Below, in pieces: positions 1 through 8,897 of a DNA stretch of 20,108 nt. The number at the start of each line of letters is the position of its first letter. The stretch's first letter is position 1. Location: the NCBI GenBank assembly GCA_943704525.1, contig CALSCQ010002955.1, positions 1-20,108 on the forward strand. The letters are read 5' to 3'. The translations under genes were made by a program, and so were the position numbers. The notes beneath the pieces were generated by a model. It did no database searches. It was not told the DNA's origin and worked only from the letters and a program-made list of their open reading frames with translations. This DNA is from Pigoraptor vietnamica. Its lineage: Eukaryota > Opisthokonta > Filasterea.

Positions 1-445
1 GGGGGGGGGTCACGGAGGTGGGCGTCAAAACAAGATGCCGAGGAAAGAGCGACACGGCCAGCACGTGCGATGAGGAGAGATAGGTGACAGCCCGCGTCAA
101 CATGCCGCATCGAAGGATACAAAAGAGTGTTGGGCGCTTCCCACCCACCGACTGGAGCGTCGCGTTCAGCGAGGCAATTGTTTGCCGCTGCTGTGCGACG
201 ACGCCTTCGAGGTCGCTGACCCTCTGTAACAGCGACTTCACGGTGGCGCCGCCAATGGAGCTGTTGAACCATATCGTACCGTTCTCGCCCGCGTCCAAGA
301 CAAGCGACTTGCCCGTTCCGCTGACACGCACCGTCGCCGCCTCGTTCGCAGAGGCAATGGAAAGAACCGCCGGTTCCAAAGCCGAGACAGCGATGCCAAG
401 ACACAAGGCGAGAAAGGTCAAATGCGCGTACAGGGAGAGCGCCAT
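1..445 (-). CDS. Secreted/extracellular protein with N-terminal coiled coil, 5' part only
   Basis: The ATG lies at 445-443 on the minus strand and the frame is open to the left edge. Residues 1-22 look like a signal peptide (MALSLYAHLTFLALCLG...), so the product should enter the secretory pathway. Then comes a short segment with N-glycosylation sequons (NGT at 55, NSS at 61) and a heptad-like stretch (LLQRVSDLEGVV... ) of about 30 residues that could form a short coiled-coil stalk, ending with NAT at 94. A good splice donor (GTGGGT) lies at 148-143, in phase 0 after codon 99, so exon 1 is probably 149-445 and the rest to base 1 may be intron. The frame stays open past the donor, so I cannot exclude read-through. 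I do not recognise a family. A T13/A13 palindrome sits about 33 bp upstream of the ATG. Confidence 0.62.
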   Translation of the reverse strand, partial: MALSLYAHLTFLALCLGIAVSALEPAVLSIASANEAATVRVSGTGKSLVLDAGENGTIWFNSSIGGATVKSLLQRVSDLEGVVAQQRQTIASLNATLQSVGGKRPTLFCILRCGMLTRAVTYLSSSHVLAVSLFPRHLVLTPTSVTPP

Positions 446-477
446 GGCGGGGGTAATGTAAACAGGCACTGGGGCGC

Positions 478-503
478 TTTTTTTTTTTTTAAAAAAAAAA
501 AAA
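478..503. repeat. Perfect T13-A13 palindrome
   Basis: Thirteen T followed directly by thirteen A form a perfect 26-bp inverted repeat. It lies 33 bp upstream of the ATG of the minus-strand secreted-protein gene. Poly(dA:dT) tracts are known to keep nucleosomes away from promoters, so a promoter role is plausible but inferred. Confidence 0.7.
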
Positions 504-1621
504 CAATGTTTGTGCATCAGCAGGGTGAATCAAGCCCTGCTTCACGTGATGCACTTTCAGCCGATGGCATGGCACTCAGAATTGCCGCGATTCAAATAAC
601 GTCGGCGCTCCGTCAGAACGGCGTCTTCCACGGCGACTTGACGGTTGAGAGTCGGCATTGACTGAGACGGCGTCCAGTCATCCCAGCGATCCCCGCACGC
701 CGTGTCACTGTCAACTGGCAGTGCCAGTGGGATTTGCTCTAATGTAGCCGGCGTCGCCAAGCGCCCCCGGGCGCACTGCGCCCATATGCACTCCAATCTC
801 CTCCGTCTCCAGGCACGTAGTTGGAGCTAGTTAGCGCCCACATAAATGCTCTCGGGTCAGTCCTCGCAGTTAGTTTGGTCAGTGCGGCCGGGCCCGCAGT
901 CGGTATGCCCAGTGGTCGTCAGGCACGGTACAATTCCGTGCGCGGAGTGCCCGGCAAACTGAAACCGATGTGACGGCGAGTCCGCCTCGACGCATGGCCA
1001 CCGCTGGTACATGCAACGCCCGTGTACACGCGAGTCCTTCCTCACGATGCAGGCCATGTGAGAGTGTTTGTTTGGTGCCCGCCAATACGGTTCAGTCCTT
1101 ACAATGAATAGGCCCCGGCCCCCGGCGGCCGCAGATACTCACCAACGGACGACGCTGTGTTTCGTTTCGCGTACACATTGTCACCGTGACATCGAGCCAG
1201 TGCAGCGTGATGAGGGAGGCAGCACGGGGGATGGGATCGCATTGCTGCCACTGCAGGCCTTACCGTTCCAGGCCACGCGAGCCGCAGATCGTTTCGGGCC
1301 GCGACCACGTTTATCTGTTCTGACAATGCTTGGAGTGGTTCCGACCCAGGGAATCCAAAGTCACGCGCCGCGTAACTCGCCCGCAACCTGCAACTTTGAG
1401 TGGACGGAATCGCGGGTCTGGTTTGCTGCGCGTGATGAGCACTTTGCGATTAAATGGAAGTAACCGGCTTTCCGAACGTTCCCGTGTAAAAATCCGCTTG
1501 CATCATGCCCGTCAGCTGGCCGGCGTAGTGGTGGGACTTCTGTACCACATTGGGTAGGTAAGAGCGAGGGTCGTGACAAGTCGTGTTACTCACTCGCAAC
1601 GACTACACAATTCTCTTTCAT
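504..1621. other. Spacer between secreted-protein gene and E1 3' end
   Basis: About 1.1 kb separates the E1 stop codon from the T13/A13 tract of the next minus-strand gene. Short open frames on both strands show no family signature, no signal peptide and no coherent splice chain. A palindromic TCACGTGA octamer lies near 542-549. Downstream of the E1 stop I see no AATAAA signal. The stretch probably holds the E1 3' UTR and the promoter of the secreted-protein gene. I see nothing else I can support. Confidence 0.5.
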
Positions 1622-4600
1622 TCACGCCTCCCCGAAAAAGTAGCGCACGGGCGGTCCGTTGACATCGTCGCCGTTCGCATCCTCAAACGAAACGATGAGA
1701 TCAATGTACGCCGCGCCACTCGCCACGGCGCTGTCGAGCACGTCCCGCATGCTGCGACACCAAAAGTGTTAAACTACATCCACGCTCGTCGTCGTTCACT
1801 TCGTCCCCTCATGCAGACATTTCAATACATCAAGCGCGTACGACAATATGGAAGAGGATGAGTTCGGACGCGGAAAGAGTTCGGAAGGAACACGTACCGC
1901 TTCCCTCGCCGCGCAGCGTGCGCGGGCAACAGGGCCATGTAGACCATTGTCGAGTTGTCGCGAAAGACACCCGTCACGGAGAGGCCGTGCTCCGTCTGCA
2001 ACAGCGTCGAGAAAGGAACGTTCAGCACTCAGAAACAGACATGCATGTCCCGCGTGGCCAGAAGGCGAGGCAGCGGCTCACTGACGCAGGCGCCATGCAA
2101 AAATGCTATGGCGCGAAAACGACAAGCTTCCGCTGAGACACAACAACACACACACACACACAACGCACACCAACAACAACATAAACAATAAGAACACTAT
2201 GTGCATCGTCACGCGCGCTTATAATCCCACCTCAATGCGCTCGCAAAACTGCCCCAGCGTCATGTCCGCGTGCCCCGTGACCTCCCAGCGGTCCCACGCG
2301 CTAATCGACACGCCGGGACCAAGCTGGGTCCGCGCGGGTGCGAGGGGTGAAGACGCGACAAAATTGCACGTCGCGGCGTTGAAGAAGTAGTTGGTCGGTG
2401 CCGCAGCCGACGCAGAGCCCCCTCTCCTGTTCGCGATAATGCCCATGGCGGCGGACGCAGCGAGCCCGGCAACGGTGGCGGCGACGGGCGGTAGCGACGG
2501 AACGAACCCGTGGGATAGGGCGCGTGATGTGACGGTCGGAATGGGACCGGGAATAAAGTACGTGCGCGCGCGCAGGTTGGCCGCTGCGTGGATGAATTCG
2601 TCCGCAACCGAAGACATGTCCCCAACACGAGAGAGCGAAACGGCCGCAAGGCGCGGCACGCACTTTAGACGGTTGAGGGTCTCGGCGGCCTCGCTTGCAA
2701 ACGCGCGATACACGGCCATGGAATCTCCCGTCGCAGGATGTGGCCGCAATGCTCCTTCGGTTGGCTCAGCACTCGCCGGAAACGCCGATGCACATATTCG
2801 GTCGACGACATCCGAGGATGGCACCTGCACGCCGTACACGTACGCGAGGAGCAGCGCGCACGACCGCACAAACCCCACGCACGCAGAGTCGTTCGCGTCA
2901 AAGTCAACAGGCGCCGGCTGCCTCCGCGGGGGCGCCCAGAACGGCGTGCCTTCGTCCGTCAGGTGCGACGGCGGAAAAGAGCTCAACAGCCGCATGGCCT
3001 TGTGCTGGAAATACTTGTCGAAGCGCGCGCGGGCGGCCCTCACACACCCCTCGAACCCGCCCGGACACCGTGCGAGCATGCGCGCACACAGGCTCTTACT
3101 CCCATAGTCCGCGTCCGATTCCGCAGCGCCGCTGAGCAAAGCACAAACCGACTCTGCTAGCGCAGAGGGAACCGCCGCGTCGCCCAGCTCGCTTGCGCGC
3201 GCAGCCACGTACTCGCTGAAAGCCGAAGGCTTCAGAGAAAACGACGAGAGGAACTTGCGGTGGGCCCACGCGACGCAGTGGTCGGGCGTTGCGGGAAACG
3301 ATTTGAGTACGCACTGCGGTGGGGCGTCGACGGAGAAGTCCGGGTCGACCGAGGCCGAGTAGGGCTCGGTCACGTGAGGGACGATGGCCTGTGGGGCGTT
3401 GGACAATGTGTGAAACACATAGTGCGTGCGGCAAACTTGGAGAATTCCGACTCAAGCTCGCACACACACGCGCACATGGCAAGTTCGGAAAGGCACTCAT
3501 ATTCGAATAGCAAAAGAAGTCACAATGTCCCATGAGAATGACAGCCCAAAAACACGTGTTCACGAGTCCCCGAAAATTCAGGAATTCAAGTATCGGGCTC
3601 TTCACCAGTACCTGCACGTGGCCCATGGTGCCGTGCGTTCCGACGTCGACACAGGCGGTAGGTGCGGCGAGGCAACGCGCGTCCACAAAGTGCCGTTCGG
3701 TGAGCGATCCAAGACAACAGTTCACGACGACATCGATCGACGCAAGGAAGGGGTCGCTGTAGTAAGCACGCTCGGACGGGTTAAACTGGTGTCCCGTGGC
3801 AACGACGGCGCCGGGAGCCACGTCGTTTAGCTTGCGCGCCACGAGCGACGCCGTCGATTCGCTCGGTGCGACACCGGGACTGCAACCGGGAAGGGGCCAT
3901 TTAGGTACAAACACACGGACAAGCCTCCGAGAACGCCAATTACATCACAACGACCACCGTGAGTACTGTACGAAAGAGCAAACGAAAGACCAACGAAAAA
4001 TATCAAACAAAGTCCACTGAGAGTGCCTCAAATGAATGCAGCGACGCAAAAGACTGCTAATTCAGCCATCTCCGCAAAATTACTGCGACGCAAAAATCGC
4101 CAACTCAGCGGCCACTTCGCAACTCACCCGCACGCGTCTCCCTCTGCTAGTAGGATCGTCCCCTTGCCGTCCGCACTCGCACCTCGCACGCCAACCCCGG
4201 CATTAAGAAGAGCGCGCGCAACTTCCGCAGCGACACATCCGCTGCCAAGTATGAGCACGCGCGCGTCTCCCAAATCGCCCTTTACGCCTGGTGATTGCGA
4301 GCCCGTTTCTGCCTCCGCTCCCTGCTCACACGCACGCAGTGACGTCTGACCCAAGGGGACGTGAGCCCACTGCGAAATGGGAACAAAGCGGCGCGACGTC
4401 GCCTTCACAGCCTCCATCGCCGCGATGCCGCCACACGCGAGAGACCCCGCCGGTTGAGCAGAGTCCACGCGGCTTTGCTTCGAGAGCCGGTCACGGAGAC
4501 GCGTGTGGATGCTTGCACACTCTTCTGACGCCGAGAGGGCGGAAAAGGACGGTGACTCTAGCTGCACGCGAAGGGGTGCGTGCGACAGTGTCGTCGTTGG

Positions 4601-5193
4601 CGCGTCCACCATAGCCAATCCACCCGCAAGTGTCCACGTCGTCCCTGTCCCTTCCCTCTCAACAATGGACCACACTTGCCGAGCACTCGCTTCGTCGCAC
4701 TGCACCGCGAACACATGCGGCGACACCACGCGCGCCGGCACGGTTCGCCCCTCCAACCAGGCAAGCGCCTCGGGCACGCCCACGAACGTCACATGACCAT
4801 CGACGTCGTCGAGGCCGTGACGTCGCCACTCTGCCACCGTAAACGTTAGCTCGAATGATCCGTCACCTTTGGCAGGGCCGGACGAAACCGAGACAATGGG
4901 ACACCCGACGCGCCGTTCGAATGTTGTGGGCGACGGGTCGACCACAGTGAACGCGTTGCCCCTATCGACAAAGACGGAGGCTGCGTCGGCAGAGGCCCAG
5001 CAGGACACAAAAGGCACCGATTCCGAGCGGGTGGACGGGTGCGGGGTCTCCCTGCATGCCTGGTTGAGGTCCATCGCGAGGGAGAGGGGCGCATCGACAG
5101 CCACCACGCACTGCACGTCGCGTGAAGGTGATTGGGACGATGATAAGCACGGACAGTGTTAGCTTAAAGGGGTTCCGCAGCCTTCACATAATG

Positions 5194-5242
<49 letters not shown>

Positions 5243-6152
5243 CACACACGCACACACACACAGAAAAAGTTTGCGGGAAGGAGCATTCGTCGCACAGGCG
5301 CTGCACACTTCGAGCTCAAAACAACAGAGATGGCGCACCTCGAATTGGCCAATGCCTTCCATGACAGTGTTTGGGGAGACGTGCAAGATGTCGAAGGAGG
5401 AAGGGACACCGGGCAACCCCGCAATCCAGTCTGCGATGGACCTGACCCTGCGGTGGGAGGAGTCGGGTGTTACTTGGTGTAACACGCTGCCGCCACATCG
5501 TCCCAACACTGCCGCCACAGCGTCCCAAGTGCGCGTGACTGTCAGCACCGAGTCAAGACAACCCCATACCGTGCCGCTGCATCCGGCGCGGCATCGCTCT
5601 CGGTCGGCCATTCGCAGAGGGACACATTGCGCACTCCACAGAGGGCGATCGTTTTGGCTACGCAGGGAGGAGAGGTCGCTGAGAACGACACGCACTGAGA
5701 GCAGTTGATGAGGCGCAACGCATGTGCGAGCACGGGAGTGGCCTCGCAGCGTCAGCAATGCTTCCACGCCACCTAGCCGCAAAGTGAGCACACATACACA
5801 TGCACAGACGCGCACACAAAAAAATTACGCACGCACACGCACACATGCACACACCGGTCTCAGCGACACCTCTGCCGCAGCCGACCACAAGCACGCGCGC
5901 GGCCGCCAGCAAGTGTGCCCCGTCGCCGAGGGTGCACAACCAGTTGAAATCGAGAGGACTCTCGCGTGCGGGGAATTTTTTGCCCTTGACTGTCGGTGCT
6001 TCAACGACCTCCATCACACTTTCGTCGTCGACCACTCCCACGCCCCCTTCGTTTGTCACGTCCACACGCGGCCGCTTTGCGCGCTGTTCAACGTCAGCGG
6101 CATCGTCGCTAGGCAATGCATCCTCGCTGCGGCGACGCACTCGCGAGGTCAT
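1622..6152 (-). CDS. E1 ubiquitin-activating enzyme-like protein (UBA1 family), eight exons, degenerate ATP site
   Basis: Proposed exons are 6152-5855, 5657-5570, 5447-5339, 5110-4128, 3924-3612, 3388-2231, 1995-1898 and 1751-1622, totalling 3177 nt and 1058 aa, the usual UBA1 length. Canonical E1s adenylate ubiquitin, then hold it as a thioester for transfer to E2. Visible in order: basic nuclear-localisation-like N-terminus (RVRRR, KRPRV); first adenylation half (about 69-165, GCGRGV at 91-96); four-helix-bundle and FCCH parts (CGGIAAMEAVKATSRRFVPI matches the UBA1 segment before the second half); second adenylation half (about 447-600); thioester motif QCVLKSFP with Cys623 (human C632 in PICTLKNFP); cysteine-domain signature GTPFWAPPRRQPAPVDFD; ubiquitin-fold domain (WDRWEV...TEHGLSVT) ending VRYFFGEA. 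Oddities: the YSRQLYVLG arginine motif reads FNWLCTLG, GxGxxG of the second half reads GSGCVA (454-459), the DxDxIExSNLNRQF region is shortened to EGDACGLVRVF, the lysine of LKSDTAA is absent, and ALDN reads CLGS (563-566). Family assignment is firm; catalytic competence is doubtful. It could serve another ubiquitin-like modifier. Confidence 0.9.
5195..5262. repeat. (CA)n microsatellite in an E1 intron
   Basis: A 68-bp run of CA, with two CG interruptions, lies in the E1 intron 5111-5338. On the sense (minus) strand of the gene it is (TG)n. Confidence 0.95.
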
Positions 6153-6761
6153 TTTTGGGGGAGTTAACGCTCCGTCGTCAGTTACAGCCGAGTGACAGAG
6201 TTACGAAGGAATGGGAGACAATTGACGGGCCGAGGTAACCAGCGACCTAGAAGACGGGGGAGAACGAACAAAACAAGTGCGTGTGAGAGCGGGAGTGGTG
6301 TGTGTGTGTGCGTATGTGAGTGCGTATGCGTTTCTCACACAAGCCTGCGTCAAGTAAGCTCAGGAACTGACGTGCGTATGCCCGCGAAAACTGAGAACGA
6401 GACAAATATGTAACATCCAATTCGTTACAGAATCGTAATCGGAATAATTTTTTCCAATTCCCCTGGGAAGGCTCCGTAAAGGTGTGACCACACCCCATCC
6501 GCTCGAGCCGCGTAATTTGCCAAAGTGGGGCAAAATCGAGCTGTGTTTCAATATGCGAGTTCCTATCGGAAAGGCCGCACCTCTTTTTGACGAACTACTC
6601 CGCTTGAGATGACCACTGGCTCCTCGCTGCCCTAACTCTCGGACGTTTCAGTCACCGCCGGTCGCCGCAGCCCTGTCGGCCGAGTCTTTCGTGCTTTCAC
6701 GGTTGTTTAGCGGAACTGTATATAGGCTTCGCGGAACTCTTTCGGTGGCGTCTGACAAAAA
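6153..6761. promoter_or_regulatory. Divergent promoter region, E1 (-) and small secreted protein (+)
   Basis: This 609-bp spacer lies between two divergent start codons and should carry both promoters. It contains a TG-rich stretch (about 6298-6330) and an AT-richer patch near 6410-6465 with the words ATCGTAAT (6432-6439) and the complement of TCCGATT (6437-6443). Both words recur upstream of the SR-protein and cysteine-synthase genes. No coding exon is evident in it. Confidence 0.55.
6719..6726 (+). promoter_or_regulatory. TATA box of the small secreted-protein gene
   Basis: The sequence TATATAGG begins 43 bp upstream of the ATG at 6762. This spacing implies a very short 5' leader. No comparable TATA element is clear at the neighbouring multi-exon genes. 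Confidence 0.55.
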
Positions 6762-7202
6762 ATGCGCGCCGTCAGTGCCGCGCTCTTCTCTGCGGCGCTT
6801 GTGCTCGGCGTCGTCTTCGCGGGCACGGCGAGCGCACACGTGTGTGCGACAGGGCGCGTCTTTCTGTCCAACGCTAAGGGCGATGCGATCCTCTGCACGG
6901 ACTCGTCGAACTGCCTTCTGACCAACGCTGGCAGCCTCGCCTCGTTTGAGCACCGCAACGACGCCGCGCCTGCGTGGCACCCCATCAATCTCCCGGACAT
7001 CACACCCACTGCAGCTACGACGTTCGTGACTGCAGGCGGCGCCGCATGGGGCCTCTCGAAGGCCGGCATCTTCTTTATGGGCAAAGGGTCCACCGAGTTC
7101 GTCAAGTACGGCATATGGGACTACAACCCCACCTTCTGCCCTGGCCCATCGTACCCAGCGCCGGGCCCGCGGCCGACGTTCGGATTCGAAACGGATAACT
7201 GA
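6762..7202 (+). CDS. Small secreted protein of unknown function, single exon
   Basis: The frame encodes 146 aa from an ATG in an A-rich context (ACAAAAAATG). Residues 1-25 form a strong signal peptide: basic start, a hydrophobic core, then GTASA-H as a likely cleavage site. The mature part of about 121 residues has four cysteines (28, 45, 51, 126), which could make two disulfides. It ends in a proline/aromatic-rich tail (about 121-142, with PGPSYPAPGPRP). No membrane segment follows the signal, so the protein is probably secreted or lumenal. Third codon positions are GC-rich like the recognised genes, which supports real coding. A TATA box sits 43 bp upstream, and the gene is divergent from the E1. 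I do not recognise the family. Confidence 0.68.
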   Translation: MRAVSAALFSAALVLGVVFAGTASAHVCATGRVFLSNAKGDAILCTDSSNCLLTNAGSLASFEHRNDAAPAWHPINLPDITPTAATTFVTAGGAAWGLSKAGIFFMGKGSTEFVKYGIWDYNPTFCPGPSYPAPGPRPTFGFETDN

Positions 7203-7818
7203 AAAATAGTCGTCTGAAACGGACTGAGAAATGGTCGTTCATTTTTGCGTGCGCGTCAACGCGGCGGTGGCGTGTTGGTGTCTGTGTCTGGCGGCTGTGT
7301 GCGCACGCATGTTGGGCGCGGTGATACTCTCCCCGGCGTCTCTCGGTCGCAGCGTTTATTATAAGTAATTGGTTCCGATACATTGCGGCATTCTTGAGAA
7401 ACCACGCTTCGTACATGAAGGTTTCTGTTCGGCTGTCAGTGTCTGCCGTGACGCGAACGCGGTTCACATGCAGTCAGTTTTGCTGCGCACAAGTCAAACG
7501 CCCGCATCGTTCAATGCTCGCACCATATCGCTCCAGCCTTACGCACGCGACGCCGCTGGGCAATTATGAAGTTAGGAGTAACTTAACGTTCTTAGATGTC
7601 AACCCGCATTACAAGCGCCGGCATGCCGAAGGTGTTCGGGATTTATCGCACGCCTGCACACGCAACGCTATCGGGCGACGGAATTACAAATGCCGACGCT
7701 TCCGTGTTAGCGGCAGACGCGCTTGGAGGAGGTCTCGTCAAAACCGGTGGGCGTGTTGTTCGCGATATCGTTCGGGTCGCCGGGACGCTCGATGCACGCA
7801 CACCGTGGACAATTACGC
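7203..7818. other. Convergent spacer with a doubtful small open frame
   Basis: This spacer separates the stop codons of two convergent genes. It should hold both 3' UTRs; no AATAAA is seen just after the 7202 stop. A plus-strand open frame (7596-7856, 86 codons) runs into the antisense of the membrane-protein gene. Its codon use is much less GC-biased at third positions than the neighbouring genes, and it has no recognisable motif, so I do not call it a gene. Confidence 0.45.
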
Positions 7819-8391
7819 TCATATCAGCTCGACGACTTGCGGCCCGTCCTCGCTGATGGCCGTGTAGAGGGATCCTTCGCGGGTGTCCACGCAGCACAGG
7901 CACCTCGTCCACACGTGCGAGCCGTATCGTCGCTGCACGGCGTACATGGCCCCGCCCACGACGAGTATGCTGGCCACCACGCCGACCAGCGGCCACACCC
8001 ACATCGGCTGCGATGGGCCGCCGTCATCGTCCCCGCCACCCCCGCCGTTATCGCCGCAATCGACGCGGATTTCCATCGCACTTTCCCTTGTGTGCGCACA
8101 GAACGTCGCGTTGCCGCCCGTCGCGAGAACGAGGGCGCGACGGTCCGGACACGGCGAGTCCCACTCCTCAAACGACCACTGCGACGACGACGACACATCA
8201 CCGCAGAAGAGGCGCCCATATTTTCCTCCGCCGAGAACCGTGCACGTCCCATTACCGAACATCAGGATTGAAGACGTGGCGGCCGACGCGCAGCCCGCGG
8301 CGTAAAACGTGACGCGTGCGCCCGCACACGACGACACCGCCAATCCGAGAGCCGCAATCAGCAAGGCGAAGAGCACGCGGGCGACGGGCAT
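7819..8391 (-). CDS. Single-pass type I membrane protein, cysteine-rich ectodomain, unknown function
   Basis: The frame encodes 190 aa in one exon, from an ATG at 8391. Residues 1-24 form a signal peptide. The ectodomain (about 25-128) has several cysteines (34, 50, 63, 81, 98, 112) and N-glycosylation sequons NGT (47) and NAT (94). A low-complexity Gly/Asp linker (113-125) leads to one membrane helix at about 131-152. The cytosolic tail is about 38 residues long. It starts with basic RR, holds a CLCC cluster (164-167) that could be palmitoylated, a YTAI tyrosine-type sorting signal (176-179) and an acidic/hydrophobic end (ELI). The layout fits a cell-surface or endomembrane receptor-like protein. 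No family is recognised. It is divergent from the SR-protein gene with 506 bp between starts. Confidence 0.8.
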   Translation of the reverse strand: MPVARVLFALLIAALGLAVSSCAGARVTFYAAGCASAATSSILMFGNGTCTVLGGGKYGRLFCGDVSSSSQWSFEEWDSPCPDRRALVLATGGNATFCAHTRESAMEIRVDCGDNGGGGGDDDGGPSQPMWVWPLVGVVASILVVGGAMYAVQRRYGSHVWTRCLCCVDTREGSLYTAISEDGPQVVELI

Positions 8392-8897
8392 TTTTGCATG
8401 AGCGCCCTAACACAAGAAAAGCCTGACAGATAGACAGAGCAGCGCGTGCCGCGACACTCGCGCCGTGAGTTCAGTCGCAAGTGGCCCGCATCCGTTGTGC
8501 GCAATAACGAATAATTAAAAAAAAAAAAATACAAGGCAGCTCTCTCTCGCTTTTTCTGCTGCCAAATCTAAGCCATGCGCGGGACGCGTCTGTGCAAACG
8601 TGCGTGTGCGTGCTTCTTCTTTCTGAGCGAGAGAGAGTTGGGGCGCGTGCATGTGCCACTATTGGCGTGCCGCTGTTGTTTGATCACTGGAAACCAGCCA
8701 ATCACAAGGCGCCATTCGCCCATGTGACGGTGTCGCCATTCACGTGATGTCACGTGATATACATTATCCGATCGTAATTCTTATCGTAAATTCGCATTTC
8801 CGATTCACAGCTGAAAAACGGCAGCGAAATCATCGAGTCGATCCGTGCCCTTTTTCCTCCTTTATTCGATATTCTCTGTGAGAGGCAGCGGCGGAAA
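8392..8897. promoter_or_regulatory. Divergent promoter region, membrane protein (-) and SR protein (+)
   Basis: The 506-bp spacer holds an A-rich homopolymer run (about 8517-8529), a CCAAT pentamer (8698-8702), two TCACGTGA octamers (8740-8747, 8750-8757) and an AT-richer patch (8760-8815). That patch carries TCCGAT (8767-8772), ATCGTAAT (8771-8778) and ATCGTAA (8783-8789). The cluster lies 85-200 bp upstream of the SR-protein ATG, the usual position for promoter elements. Confidence 0.55.
8740..8757. promoter_or_regulatory. Tandem TCACGTGA palindromes (E-box/G-box type)
   Basis: Two identical palindromic octamers are separated by TG, so their centres are 10 bp apart, about one helical turn. 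CACGTG is the core site of bHLH and bZIP dimers in eukaryotes. The pair lies about 140 bp upstream of the SR-protein start codon. Confidence 0.55.

Noticed and set aside
7596-7856. 86-codon plus-strand open frame starting MSTRITSAGMPK
   Set aside because: Weak third-position GC, no motif, and it runs into the antisense of a better-supported gene.
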